A stretch of 64,000 bases of DNA from Bursaphelenchus xylophilus (Eukaryota > Nematoda > Chromadorea > Rhabditida > Aphelenchoididae): NCBI GenBank assembly GCA_904066235.2, contig CAJFCV020000006.1, forward strand, positions 9,610,001-9,674,000, in the 5' to 3' direction. The position numbers were made by a program, and so were the translations under genes. The notes under the pieces were generated by a model. That model was not told the DNA's origin. It ran no database searches and saw only the letters and a program-made list of their open reading frames with translations. Shown here one piece after another: positions 1-11,515 of the stretch; the first letter of the stretch is position 1, and the number at the start of each line of letters is the position of its first letter.

Positions 1-372
1 TTTGGTTAGTCGCACAGTTCAAAGACCGAAAGTTAAAATTTTTATCGCACAGTGCGGTGGGTATAGATTTTTCGCGATTTCAGCGACGTGCAAATAAAAA
101 GTTGAGTCGAAAAAATAGTAGTGCGAAAGAGTATGAAGCTGTCTATCAACTAGGCTATATTTTTTTTATTTTTACAAATCGCACAGTGAAAAAAATCAAA
201 ATCAAAATTTTTATCGCACAGTGCGATGGATTTAGAGATTTTCGATTTCTGCAGCGGGAAAATAAAAAATTGAGTTAAAAATAATAGTAGTGTATAATAT
301 TATGAAGCTGTCTATCAACTAGACCATATTTTTTTTATTTTTGCAAATCGCACAGCGAAAAAAATTAAAATC
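1..372. repeat. 168-bp tandem duplication carrying GCACNGTGC sites
   Basis: Two imperfect copies of a unit of about 168 bp start near 36 and 204, and a third partial copy begins near 372. Each carries a GCACAGTGC site or a decayed version of it, followed by the phrase GAAGCTGTCTATCAACTAG and a T-rich stretch. Intact sites are at about 48 and 215, with further ones near 385 and 413. No credible gene is seen here; the 73-residue reading frame across it is a by-product of the repeat. Confidence 0.7.
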
Positions 373-442
373 AAAATTTGATCTGCACTGTGCAGTGGAG
401 ATAAGTTTGTACTGCACAGTGCCGTGGAAAAAAGTTAAAAAA

Positions 443-614
443 TCAAAACAAAAAATCACACCACGACAAGCTGATAATCAACGAGCGACTTCCTGACCCT
501 TGTCGATTCGCCGTGCCGCCCAACAGCTCCAGGAGGAGCGGAGAATCGGCCGAGACCACATGATGATGGTGATGCTCTACATGCTCCGCCGACATTCTCC
601 CATTCTCTGCGGGC
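443..614 (-). CDS. Candidate last (or late) exon of the - strand multi-exon gene
   Basis: A GC-rich island in AT-rich DNA. On the - strand it follows an acceptor reading TTATTGCAG (exon starts at 614) and stays open in a frame entered with one leftover base, which is the phase left by the exon at 14924-15082. The peptide begins PAENGRMSAEHVEHHHHH, continues VVSADSPLLLELLGG, and reaches a TGA at 443-445. Alternatively the exon ends at 498 on a weak GTCAGG donor and the gene continues. AATAAA occurs on the - strand near 165. The implied intron from 14924 is 14.3 kb, so membership in the same gene is inferred from phase and composition only. A second reading frame is also open here, which lowers confidence. 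Function unknown. Confidence 0.4.
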
Positions 615-1470
615 CTGCAATAACCTTGGAGGGCATCAAACACGCCCGACCTTCGACTCCCTTCAACCCCCCTCCGGAACGAAGCTAATAAGACCCGCAG
701 GGCATCAAGCCAAAAATGGGAAGGGGACGGGGCGAAAATAAACTTTTTTGGGCATAAAATTGTACAAGTGAACTAAGTGCGTTATTCATACAAAGGAATG
801 CGCGACTCGGACATGCCCTCAGGGCTTTTGGAAGGCTTTTTTCTGTCGAGACGTAAACATTTTTTTGGAAAAAAGGGGAAATTGGAGAGAATACTCAAAA
901 ATTCTCGAAAAAATGGTAAATTAAGGTGATGTAATGCAAAAAATTTTTGAGTAGCTAAAATTTTTATGATGTGACTGCCCTATTTCACAATGTTTTCCAA
1001 AAAAATTTTTGATTTTTTGAGTGAAATTTTCAAAATCGAGAAAAATTAAAAATTCCAATTTTTTCCACAAAAAAATAAAAAATTTTCCTTCAATTTCAAT
1101 TATAAAAACTTGCTAATACTCTAAAATTTATTGTACATTTGATTTTTTTGTTCCAAATTTAAAAAAATTTTCAAAGAATCCCGTTTCAAATTTCAAAAAA
1201 TCCCAAAATCCCTCTCCCTAATCTTCCAATTGTGCCAACTCGCCCAAACAATCTTCGTTTACAATTGGCCCAACCAGCTCGCCTTCTCATTAAGCCGCTG
1301 GAAACGCGCTTTTAATTGACAGGTGAGTTTGGGTTCCATGACAGGTGACAATAACCCGCCCAAAGTCGCTAATTAATCATCAGCACACGACAAATAAACA
1401 CAAGAGGCATGTAGTACAACTCAAGCACAGCCGTAAAATACGAAATTTCAAGTTTGTATTTTTTCGGAAA
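615..1470. other. AT-rich non-coding stretch, no gene seen
   Basis: Holds poly-A/T runs and a short GC-richer remnant (1200-1350) with a donor-like CAGGTGAGTT at about 1319 on the + strand, but no convincing exon in front of it. If the - strand gene runs from 14924 to 614, this is its downstream flank or intron. Confidence 0.5.
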
Positions 1471-2055
1471 TTGCACTGTGCAAAAAATGTTTTGTTGAGT
1501 TTTTGCACGGTGCGGAGAAAAAATCTCTGTTTCGCACAGCGCGGGATTTTTTTTGGGAAAATTCGCACTGTGCAGAATTTTTTTTGCATTGCACTGTGCG
1601 AAAAATCTTTTATTGAGTTTTTGCACGGTGCGGAGAAAAAAGTCTGGGTTTCGCACAGTGCGAGAATTTTTTGGGAAAATTCGCACAGTGCGGAATTTTT
1701 TTTCGAAAAATTGCACAGTGCAAAAGTTCTTTTTGAATTGCACTGTGCGAAAAATCTTTTATTGGGTTTTGCACAGTGCGAAGAAAAAAATTGAATTTCG
1801 CACAGTGCGAGAATTTTTTGGGAAAATTCGCACAGTGCAAAAAATTTTTTTTGAAGCTGCACTGTGCAAAAAAAATTTTTTTGCGCTGAACTGTGTGAAA
1901 AATATTTTATTGAGTTGATGCACGGTGCGGAGAAAAAACTTTGAATTTCGAAATCGCACTGTGCAAAAGCTTTTTGGGAAAATTCGCACTGTGCAAAAAG
2001 TTTTCTAAATCTGCACAGTGCAAAAAAATTTTTTTTGAAGCTGCACTGTGCGAAA
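1471..2055. repeat. YGCACNGTGCR palindrome array (about 18 sites)
   Basis: Intact sites recur every 27-33 bp, with centres A, T and G, separated by A/T-rich spacers such as AAAAATTTTTTGGGAAAATT. A spacer phrase ending in GAGTTTTTGCACGGTGCGGAG recurs at about 1500, 1620 and 1917. Overlapping reading frames on both strands are open only because the motif has no stop codons. Confidence 0.9.
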
Positions 2056-2170
2056 AAATTTTATTAAAAATTTATTAAAAATTTTTTGCGAAGTGAAAAA
2101 TTTTGATTGTAAAATAGCCAAATATCATCTATCGATTTTTTCAGCCCAAATAACCACCAATTTCCCCTAC

Positions 2171-3915
2171 AAATCCCCAAAAATCACCTGATCCAGCTGT
2201 CCGAGGGGACCGCATTATGCGTTGTGTAGCGGATTTCCCTTCGATGAGTCATGATAAGCCAGGAATACAACTGTTAGAGCATTATAACCAGAATCTGTCT
2301 TTAGTTTTCATCCAAGCTTGGGATTTTTTCCATATCAGATGGGTAGTGTAATATAATTTTTGAGTAATAACTAGTTTTAAATCAGTCGTAATAAGCTGAC
2401 AAGTTGTGATATGGCGTTAACACTGCCCTTCTCAGTAGGAAATACTGGATTTATGGCAAAAATCAGTCAAATTTTGCCAAGTACAATATATGATCTAGTA
2501 TAATATAGGGTAAAAAGCTCGATTTTTGAGGGTAGTCCGGATAGATAAGGGTGTGTTTAGGCTCAAAATAGCCTAGGCAAGTGTTTTGGCAGTAGAAATC
2601 CACCAAAAATCGGCAAAATTTGCCTAGTGCAATATGTCACCTAGTATAATATTGGGCAAAAATGTAGATTTTTAAAGGCAATTTAGGTAGATAATGGTGT
2701 TATTTTCTCCAAAATAGCTCACACAAGCCTTGAGATGGCCTAAATCCACCAAAAATCGGGTAATTTCTCCAAATTCCACCTAGCACAATGTAGCCGCTAG
2801 TATAATATAAACCGAAACTTGAGTGCTAGTGTTAAGGAATAGTCGAAACCGAGTAGTCCCGAAGCGTGCCCGAAGCGCAGGTCCCGGAAGACTCTCCGGT
2901 TTCTCGAAAAACACGCCGCCGAACTTCGTCGAACCGTAACCGAGACCCCCCAACAAACGTCTTCCTTCGGCACGCCGTGTGGGGCTCTCGGCCGCCGCTG
3001 ATAATCGCATTCGACGGGCCCACTATCTGCTTATCAAGCGGCGGTAAGTAAATTTCAATGCTACTTAGTACTTTTCTTTTTCCGTACTTTCGCGGGTCTC
3101 CAGAGAAATGCGCAAAAAATGCGGTCCGCCGGCGATATTTGCAAGTTATGGGGAAGGAAAAAACGCCATTTCAAAATGATGACAACGTGCTATATGTAAG
3201 AGAAAATTTGGCGGGATCAGAAATCTCTTTTGTCGGGAAAAATTCAAGTCATTTTAAGGAAGTTTCTATATTGCACTAGGTGAATTTGGATGATTTTTTT
3301 GAGTAATTAGACGGTACTAACAAAGTCGTGGGCACTTGAAAAGAGCTAGTTAGCCTCTAGGCATGATTATCGTACAATTTCCTAATTGGGAATCACAAAT
3401 TTTTCTCAGATATTGAGCAAGAAATTATATTGTACTAGCCAAATTTTGATCATTTTTGGCGATTTCCGGTACCATAAAATGACACAAGAGCGCGAAAATG
3501 GCCTAATAAGCCTTCAGAAAAGACTATTTTAAAATCCTTCAGCTCAAAAGTTTACCCCATATTGAGCTAGACATTATATTGCACTAGGTAAACTTTGATC
3601 ATTTTTTAAGTAATTAAACGTAAAAACATCATGGGCACTTTAAAACAACTAATTAGCCTTATAATACCATCACATCACATTTTGTCAGCTTATTACGAGT
3701 GACTTAAAATTAGCTATTACACAAAAATTATATTACACTACCCATCTGATACGGAAAAAATCTCAAATTTGGGTCAAAACTAATGGAATATTTTAGTTAT
3801 GATGCTCTAACAATAATTTTCTGGACGTATCATGACTCATTGAAGGGAATTCCGCTACACAACGCATAATGCGGTCCCGTCGGACAGCTGGATCAGATGA
3901 GATTTTTGGGGATTT
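2171..3915. mobile_element. Foldback element, 1.75 kb, with arms of about 245 bp
   Basis: The sequence 2171-2415 reappears inverted at about 3667-3915. Shared blocks include GATCCAGCTGTCCGA, GCATTATGCGTTGTGTAGCG, GAGTCATGAT and CAGATGGGTAGTGTAATATA. Inside each arm are divergent subrepeats with CTAGTATAATAT or CTAGTGCAATAT every 135-160 bp. No transposase is visible, so it is probably a non-autonomous foldback transposon. The centre holds the GC-rich island at 2866-3043. Confidence 0.8.
2866..3043 (+). other. GC-rich open stretch with a consensus splice donor, inside the foldback
   Basis: About 180 bp of GC-rich, stop-free sequence in the middle of an AT-rich foldback. On the + strand it ends in GGCG|GTAAGTAAAT, a very good donor, and reads VPEDSPVSRKTRRRTSSN and onward. 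No good acceptor or ATG precedes it. It could be a captured exon fragment or chance. No protein family recognised. Confidence 0.25.
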
Positions 3916-4864
3916 ATAAGGAAAAATTATGACTATTGAGTTCAAAAAACAACATATAAGACGTATATAAGCGTTACGTATTTTAAAATAGAAAGTTTTA
4001 AATTTTCAAAAATTTTGTGTTTTGTTGCACAGTGCAATTCAAAACGAATTTTTTTCGCACTGTGCATTGATTATTTGTGCCAAAGCATGGGCTAAACGTT
4101 CCGTATTTTAAAAAATATTTGTGCTGTTCCAGCGAAATTTAATTTTTTGGAAATTATATCGCACTATGCGGAAAAAATTATATTTACGTCACACACACCA
4201 AAAGACAACAAACGAACGACAAAAACGATGTAAAACACGTTGATACACCATAATTTACCTTTAAATTTATATTCTAACCGAATTGCCTCAGGGCGAATTT
4301 AATTTCCGTTTTCATAATTTTTAATTTTATGCAAATTTCAATGATTTTTTGAAGTTTTTTTACCACAAAGGGCATTTAGATGGATAAAAAAGTCTTTTTT
4401 TTTTGTCGCCAGAAAGATTAATTTTTGGCGTCAAAAAATCCCGTTTTTAAAAAAAATTTATTCTTGATTTTTTCACCGAATTTTTATTCCTTACCCATCT
4501 TTCATAGTCTTCTCAAGATCCGACACGCTCAGAATCCATACGCTCATTAGTACGGAAGCCAGATCCCAGCAGAAACAACAACCTTATTCATGCGGGGTTT
4601 TGTTCTCAAAACCGCATTACATTTACTGCAATAAAGAGTATCGTCAAAAAAATACAACAGAAAATCTCGTCTTGGGCCAAGCCGCGATTCCCACGCACAT
4701 CCGGCTTAAGACGACGCCGCAAATTGGAGGAGATAACTGGTGATAAAGTATTAATTAGATGAGAGCGGAATAAATTTTAGAGCCTAGACGACGTGATTTA
4801 TGGGATAAGACGGTAAAAAGGAGAGTAATATGGGAGAAATTACAGTATTTGAGTATTCGGAGAT
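3916..4864. other. Intergenic or intronic DNA with two palindrome sites
   Basis: AT-rich sequence with GCACNGTGC sites near 4028 and 4057 and a decayed one near 4150 (GCACTATGC). A GC-richer remnant at 4500-4740 shows no splice-bounded reading frame. Confidence 0.5.
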
Positions 4865-5915
4865 CACCGCACCGTGCGGAGGAAAAATAAAAGAACTGCA
4901 CCGTGCGGAAGTAAAAATATCTTTGATGCACAGTGCGGAATAAAAAAGAAAGCGAAAGATTGCACCGTGCAAAAGCTGCGACAAATTCTTTTGATTGCAC
5001 TGTGCAGAAGAAGGAAAGGAAGGTCTTTGCGTCTTTGCACAGTGCAGAAATTAAAAATGTCGCTGTCGCACAGTGCAACGGGATAACTTGGTAACTGCAC
5101 GGTGCGGAAATAAAAATGTCTCTGATGCACAGTGCGGAAGAAAAAAGAAGGCAAAAGATTGCACTGTGCAAAACTTGCGACAAATTCGTTTGAGCGCACA
5201 GTGCAGAAGGAAAAAAGGAAACTCTTTGCACAGTGCAGAAATTTAAAATGTCGCTGCTGCACTGTGCAAATAAAGAAACTGGGTAAATGCACTGTGCGAA
5301 AGTTGCGACAAATCCTTTTGATTGCACTGTGCATCAAAGCAAATTGGAAATTCCTGCAAATCGCAGAAATCAAAACATCTTTGACGCACGGTGCAGAGGG
5401 AAAAGGAAAGAAATTTATTGCACCGCGCGACAGTTGCGACAAACTTTTTCAATCGCCGCAGTGCAGTGAAATTATCAGTCTGGCCGAAAAAGAACCGGCC
5501 CCCCTCGCGCATCGAAATCGCAACCCCGAAATTGAATGTTTGTGCGATGCATCGCAAAAGTGCGCGCGACATCGAAAGATCGCTGAATTTGTGGGAATTT
5601 TGTTGATTGCACAGTGCGAAACAGCAGAAAAATGCCGTTTGCACTATGCAAAACCCCCATTTATCGCTGGCGATGCGTCGTTTTTGCTCTTTTCTTCGGC
5701 GACGTCCTCCAAATTTCTGCGCGGTGCAAATTGGGGTTTGGAGTGAGTGCGACGGAAGGGTTCGGGGAGGCCGGTTCTTTTTCGGCCAGACTGATAGCGA
5801 ATTTCCTGCACAGTGCAGTCAATAAAAACTGCTTTCGTTGCACAGTGCATAAAATTGAAAAGACTGCACGGTGCAGAGAGAGTTTTAAAAATTTGTTTTT
5901 CTGCACTGTGCAATT
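4865..5915. repeat. YGCACNGTGCR array, interrupted by a MITE
   Basis: About 22 intact sites. Those in 4870-5390 alternate with spacers containing GCGACAAATTC and AGAAATTAAAAATGTCGCTG. A 324-bp TIR element (5473-5796) interrupts the array, and sites resume at about 5809, 5841, 5866 and 5903. Degenerate copies (GCACCGCGC at 5420, GCACTATGC at 5641) show decay by substitution. Confidence 0.9.
5473..5796. mobile_element. MITE with perfect 28-bp terminal inverted repeats
   Basis: The left end begins TATCAGTCTGGCCGAAAAAG (5473-5500) and is repeated exactly in inverse at 5769-5796. The interior is GC-richer than the surroundings and has no transposase. The CAGTCTG terminus and flanking TA resemble the CAGTCTGTCGGG family at 40-46 kb, suggesting a common mariner/Tc1-type mobiliser (inference). 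Confidence 0.8.
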
Positions 5916-6320
5916 ACCAAATCGTAAACGTTGAAAGGCCGAGGATTTCAAGAAAAGGTTTGGAAATCTTTAAGCCCTGCGGCTACGTCGACGTCAAAAG
6001 ACGTGAAAACGGAAAAGAGTATTTTTTGCAGTTTTTCGACATTTTTTCCAATTCTTTGGGCCGAGGAATATCCAAGTAGAGGGGGGTTTCCACACCAGGC
6101 AACCGATTCCTCGCCCGAAAGACTCAAGAAGTAAGCTCATAAAATGAAGATTTAGAGCCTCCTTTACGGTTTCCGGAGCCGGCCAAATCCGCCCCGAAGA
6201 AATTGGCCAAGCTCGTAATTAGGCGTAATAAACAGTTCAGAAGTAGTCGAAAGCAGTGCTGAATTGTTGGAAAAGGTTGAAATCCCCATAATTTAGAGAG
6301 CATTTATTTATTATATACAA
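5916..6320. other. GC-mixed stretch, no gene supported
   Basis: Contains short open frames and a TTTTTTGCAG acceptor-like site at about 6030, but no donor-bounded exon in either strand that I can defend. Confidence 0.4.
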
Positions 6321-7010
6321 GGAATGCACCGTGCGAAAGACGAAAACTCGTCTTGTGCACGGTGCGGTAAACGAAATTGTGAAGAAAGATGGAGAGGCAC
6401 AGGTAATTAGCAACTCAAATCTATAATTATGAAGGCGAGGAGGGGTAAATAGTGTGTTAACATCAAGGTTTTTCGATATCTTGGGAACTGCACAGTGCAG
6501 AAGGAAAAAACGAAAACTGCACTGTGCGGAGAGAAAAGATGACAAAAAATCGCAGTTACCGGATGGACAGTAAAAAGAAAAGAGTGTTTGTTACCAAAGA
6601 GTGTAAAAAGACACCTATAAAAAAAGCATTTATAAAAGTTTGACCAAATTGCGCACTGTGCGAAAAGATTTAGAATCTGCACAGTGCAATGGACAGAAAT
6701 TGAAAAATATTTATACTCTGCGGTTGCAAAATTAAAATTCGTTTTGCTAGTATATCTACAACCTATTACCATCAAAAAAATACAGGACAAAAAATTCCTG
6801 CCCACTTCTGCACCGTGCACTAGGTTATAATATAAACTGCACAGTGCAATGGAAATAAAGAGAGTATCTCTGTACTGTGCGGCCGCAAAAAAATAAAATT
6901 AATGTAAGTGGTGTAGTCACTGTCCGCTTATTACAAAAATAAAGAAATTCAGAATTTTTTGACTATTTACTGCACAGTGCGCCCTCTTCAAAAAACCGCA
7001 CTGTGCAATA
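6320..7010. repeat. Sparse YGCACNGTGCR cluster (about 10 sites)
   Basis: Pairs of sites 25-35 bp apart (6325/6356, 6488/6518, 6653/6679, 6810/6838, 6973/6999) are separated by about 100-130 bp of ordinary AT-rich DNA. The pairing differs from the even spacing of the dense arrays. Confidence 0.8.
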
Positions 7011-7484
7011 AAACTTCCGACGTAATTAGATAGCTCTTGGACTAGTTTCGGAGTAAAAAATGCGTGGTAAGATCCTTCAAATGTAGTCTAAACGCTAACA
7101 AAAACTTTAAACTTTAAAAAAGGATCAAAATATTTCAATTTGGACTTCTTTTTGAAAATGTTTTACGGTTTCCCCCATCTGTCGACATATTTTGTTGACT
7201 TTTTTTGCTCGCAATAAAATTTGTCGCAGACACTAAAAATCACCAACCAAAAACTGCTTGGAACAGGCTTTAGAAATTCTGGAAGGCCCAGTGATGAGGA
7301 AGAATTTGTGTCAAAGGTGGAAAAGATTGCTAATAAATAATGAGGAGAGCGAGAAAAGCGTGGAGACAATGATGTAAGGGGTATTTTAGGAAGGATGGAT
7401 TCTCAGTAGGGCATTTAGGGGGAAATTTAGAATCTTAAAAGCGATATTTTTGAAGAGAATTTTGGGATTTTTAAGTTTTTGAGA
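7011..7484. other. AT-rich DNA, no gene seen
   Basis: No splice-bounded reading frame and no repeat family recognised. Confidence 0.4.
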
Positions 7485-8215
7485 ATGCACGGTGCAGAAT
7501 AAAAGTTTTTGCACAGTGCATTTTTAATTTTCTGAAATTTTTTTGCACTGTGCAGTCGTCATATTTCTTTTTTAGAACGCACAGTGCAAAAATAAAATTA
7601 TTTTTTTTTCTGCACCGTGCAGTCAAAATAATTCAAATTGCACGGTGCGAAAAATTATAAAACTTTTGCACTGTGCAATCAAAAGAATTTTGTTCGAAAC
7701 GCACAGTGCAAAAATAAAATTATTTTTTTTTCTGCACCGTGCAGTCAAAATAACTCAAATTGCACGGTGCAAAATAAAAATAAAAATTTTGCACTGTGCA
7801 GTTTAAAAAATCATTTCAGAACGCACAGTGCAAAAATAAAATTACTTTTTTTCTGCACGGTGCAGTTAAAAAAATTCGCATTGCACGGTGCGAAAAATAT
7901 AAAATTATTGCACAGTGCAATCAAATGATTTTTTTTCATAACGCACAGTGCAAAAATTTCTAGCTATTTTTTCTGCACCGTGCAATCAAAAAACTCAAAT
8001 CGCACGGTGCGAAAAATATAAAATCTTTGCACTGTGCGGCTTAAAAAATTCGTGTTTTACAGTGCAAAATAAAGATAAAAATTTTGCACTGTGCAGTTAA
8101 AATAATGTTTTCAGAACGCACAGTGCAAAATAAAGTCATTTTTTTTGCACAGTGCAAAAATTTTTAGGTATTTTTTCGCACCGTGCAAAAAACAAAAATA
8201 ATTTTCCGCACCGTG
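7485..8215. repeat. Dense YGCACNGTGCR array with 121-bp higher-order unit
   Basis: About 24 sites. The phrase GAACGCACAGTGCAAAAATA recurs at about 7577, 7698, 7819 and 7940, giving a 121-bp unit that contains four palindromes with centres in the order A, C, G, then T or A. A further copy of the phrase near 8115 falls off the period. Confidence 0.9.
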
Positions 8216-8764
8216 CAGTCCCAAAACTTGAAAAACCATCGGCCAAATTTCCCCCAAAATCCCCTGCGAACAAATTGTTTTCGCGCGTCGAGACAAAAAC
8301 AAATGAAAATCTTGATTTTTCACCAGATTTGCGAGTGGGGCTTTCTCGGATTCATCTTCTTTTCTTTTTTTCTTCTTCCCTTTTTAATGTCCTTCCTGTT
8401 TCCGTTCCCTTGCGCTCGAGGCGGCCCGAAAAGTCGGGGGCCGAGGACGAAGAAATTTGTGGGCCGAAAAATAAAGATGTCATCGGGAATTACCATGGCA
8501 AATATAATCAAACTTTTCACTTGGATTATTATGACATTTGCACCTTTGATGGGAAGATAAGGGCAAAGTCAATTTTTTTGTTTTTTGGACATAAGAATAT
8601 AGTATTTTGACCCAAAAAAATTAATTAAAAAACTTTTTCGGTAAAATTCAAGTTTTATACAAAAATCGTTTTTTTACCACGAACACAAGGTAAGGTGTTT
8701 TTCTATGTTTTACAAAATTTTATTTTTACTCTATGCCAATTTTCATCAAATTCTGAGCAACTTT
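8216..8764. other. Non-coding, GC-mixed to AT-rich
   Basis: A GC-richer patch at 8390-8470 lacks splice-bounded frames. No gene seen. Confidence 0.4.
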
Positions 8765-9450
8765 TGGGTCCCACCACGAAAACCCTGAAAATCAGGGAAG
8801 GTCCTGAAAAACCGCTAAAATGTAAAATTACTGCTCCGAAGTGCATAGTAAACAGTTTAAAGAGCAGATTAGAAAAAAATGTCTACCTAAAAATCTCAAA
8901 AAATGCCGTTTTCCGCCACTATCTTTCTTTGTCATCAAAAATTTTCAAGTTCAAAAAAATTCCTCCAGCCAAGTCAAAAAGTCAAAATTCACGAAACTGC
9001 AACCCCCAAAAAGGACTTTGGTCAAGTCTCGCCCCAAAAATACTCTCCAAGAAAATGTGGCGAAAAGAAAACAGAGAAATGCATCTCCTTATTTTGTAAG
9101 ACCACCTACGGCCGCTTTGGAAGCGTGAGAGTCCCCGCGAAATCCCCACTGAATCCTTGATTGGGACCACATATCGAATAAACACCATAATAGGATATGC
9201 TTCCGTCTTTTCAGCCGACCGAGAGGGGCATTTTTGATTACACGGAGATCTAGGGATAATAGACTTGTACTTGCAGTGACGAGAAAAGAAATTGAGGGAA
9301 AAATAGGATTTTTTGGAATTTTTTTTTGCAAAAAACATTGTAATTTCGGTCTGTCAGACGTTTAGAGGTCGCTATAAACAATCAATTTTAATTTCTGGAC
9401 TTTTTGATGACTTTCCCTGATTCTCAGGGTTTTCGTGGTGGGACCCAAAT
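8765..9450. mobile_element. 685-bp element bounded by GGTCCCACCACGAAA inverted repeats
   Basis: GGGTCCCACCACGAAAACCC followed by TGAAAATCAGGG at the left (8767-8800) is present inverted at the right (about 9414-9449), giving TIRs of about 35 bp that themselves contain the small palindrome CCCTGAAAATCAGGG. The same end sequence occurs alone at 17693, 17829, 17953 and 19502. No transposase is visible inside; probably a non-autonomous DNA transposon. Confidence 0.65.
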
Positions 9451-9470
9451 CGAAAGTTCTGAAAAGGCTC

Positions 9471-10645
9471 ACAAGGGAATGGTCCCAACGATCCGTGGGA
9501 TCCACAAATGAAACCTAGATATTCTGAAAGAGCAGGTAAAATTTAGTAGGAATCCGTTTTTTCTACTTGCCGAATAAGTCTGTGCGACGAGAAATATCGT
9601 CGAAAAGATCCGACCAAAAAATCGAAAGAGAGAAAAGACGAACCGAAAGGCCTTGGAAGGCGTCACCAAATAGTCTAGTGGAAAAAGTTCCACGCACAAA
9701 TCTTTTGGGGGAGGGAGGCCTTGGAGGTTCGAGTCCACCCGGAGCCGGACATCTCCGGATTTGAACGTACGTGTTCATTACTGTATTCTACAGTTATACA
9801 AAAAAAAATTTTTTTTGTTTAACCTGTTTTACAAGGTTGTTTGCATCCAAAGGCGTGGCAATCACTGGTCATTACCTCTTTTTATGATGCCGCCAGGTCC
9901 GAAGTTCCAAAGAAGACAAATTTATGCAAATTTATACCTTCTGGGCAGAATTTGACAAAAATAATTTGGGCATTTGTTAAACACATGTCCACGGCCATTT
10001 TAAACCAAAAAACTCAAAATAGATTTTTTCGTAAATATTCACGGGGTCTACTGCACGCTGATGCAAGGACCCAAAAATTCTCTTTTCAACTTTTCTTGCA
10101 AAATTTTATGAAAAGGTGAGATTTTGGCAACATCCTTTTTGGGAAACCGAAAAAGATCTGCAAGATCCTACACAACCTTCCAGAATCAGTAGAAGTGTCT
10201 TGAAAATACCACTATGTCGACATCGGGCTTATCAAAAATATTGCCGAAGTGTCAGCTTTTCTTAAAATTTTGCAACAAACCTTGCAAAACAGGTAAATAA
10301 ACAAAAAAATTTTTTTTGTATAAATGTAGAATACAGTAATGAACACGTAGGTTCAAATCCGGAGATATCCGCTCCGGGTGGACTCGAACTTCCAAAGCCT
10401 CCCTCCCCCAAAAGATTTGTGCGTGGAACTTTTTCCACTAGACTATTTGGTGACGCCTTCCAAGGCCTTTCGGTTCGTCTTTTCTCTCTTTCGATTTTTT
10501 GGTCGGATCTTTTCGACGATATTTCTCGTCGCACAGACTTATTCGGCAAGTAGAAAAAACGGATTCCTACTAAATTTTACCTGCTCTTTCAGAATATCTA
10601 GGTTTCATTTGTGGATCCCACGGATCGTTGGGACCATTCCCTTGT
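9471..10645. mobile_element. Foldback with arms of about 375 bp carrying tRNA-like sequence
   Basis: The left arm 9471-9845 and right arm 10271-10645 are inverted copies, highly similar by eye, around a spacer of about 425 bp. Each arm contains GCGACGAGAAATATCGTCG (itself a palindrome), AAAAAATCGAAAGAGAGAAA, and a tRNA-like block with pol III-type boxes. The structure is either two head-to-head copies of a tRNA-derived SINE or a foldback that captured one. Confidence 0.75.
9664..9746 (+). ncRNA. tRNA-like sequence with A and B boxes (SINE head or tRNA relic)
   Basis: TAGTCTAGTGG at 9671-9681 fits the pol III A box and GGTTCGAGTCC at 9726-9736 matches the B box, 55 bp apart, as in a long-variable-arm tRNA. 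The T arm forms GGAGG/CCACC with one mismatch. The expected acceptor strands (CACCAAA and CGGAGCC) do not pair, so this is not a functional tRNA. A second, inverted copy lies at about 10378-10455 with AGTTCGAGTCC in place of the B box. Confidence 0.5.
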
Positions 10646-11515
10646 CAGACTTGAATGAAGCTTGGCACAGACTTGGATTACCCCGTAGAACTAAGTTTTA
10701 GAGCACTTCAGACATAGTAAGACCAGAAAAATATTTAATATCACCAAAAATTGTCATGGATAATATAATTGATGCACAAAAAAGCAGTAAAACTGGGAAA
10801 ATTGATGCTGCCCACAGCAAATTAGTACCTCATAGGTTGCAAAAAGAGTATTGATGATATTTGTAACAGCCACATAATACAAAAAAATCAAGATATTGGC
10901 CAATCTTGTCATGGATAATATAAATTGTCTCTTAAAAAACAAAAAATAGACAGAAAACTATTTCTAATGACTAAAAAAAGGCATGAAAAAAGATTTTAAG
11001 TGATTCCAGAGATGTAGTGACTATAAAACACCCAAATTTATATCTATTTCGTCAAGAACACCATTCGCAACCCTCTGAAACGTGAATTTCTGGCCTACAG
11101 ACCCCTTCTTGACCCCAGAAACTCATTCAAAAATACGACAAAAAGCCCTCGGGGCGTCGACAATTATGCATGAACACAAGGTGTCTTTCTTTCGGGCCCC
11201 CATTTTTTTGGAAGAAATAATTTTCCGGCCGAAAACGTGGCGGCCGAACGTTTTGTGACAACTTTTTCCTGTCAAAAACCGTCGACTTTAAATTGGAGAA
11301 TTCTCCCCTCCCTTCTTGAAATGGCCATTTTTTTTGAAATTTTGGGGCGGGGGAAATGAGCTGGATATTTCGCGAGGGATAATTACGGAAAATAAAGGAA
11401 GAAACGGGTGTGCCAACAAGTTCCTGGAATCCCAAATGGCATAAATAATCACATAATGATGAGCTGCGATGAGGAGGAGCCGCGCTATAGAAGAGAAGTC
11501 AATTATTTCGTTTTT
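10646..11515. other. Non-coding, no gene seen
   Basis: ATGGATAATATAA occurs twice (about 10756 and 10910) and again at about 19376, an unassigned dispersed phrase. GC-mixed sequence at 11130-11440 has an open - frame of 102 codons without splice sites or recognisable content. Confidence 0.4.

Noticed and set aside
1345..2000. Many overlapping long reading frames on both strands in array regions (also 4.7-5.9, 13.8-14.5, 19.9-20.7, 21.3-22.0, 53.0-53.7, 56.8-57.8, 58.5-59.2 kb)
   Set aside because: GCACNGTGC has no stop in any frame and encodes CTVQ, LHCA, HSAK or ALCN. Frames are open on both strands over the same bases with no conserved content, starts or splice sites.
7485..8215. CRISPR-like appearance of regularly spaced identical repeats
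   Set aside because: The repeat is only 9-11 bp, spacers are repeated rather than unique, there are no cas genes, and the DNA is eukaryotic.
9664..9746. Functional tRNA gene
   Set aside because: A and B boxes are good but the acceptor stem does not pair and no anticodon arm is convincing.
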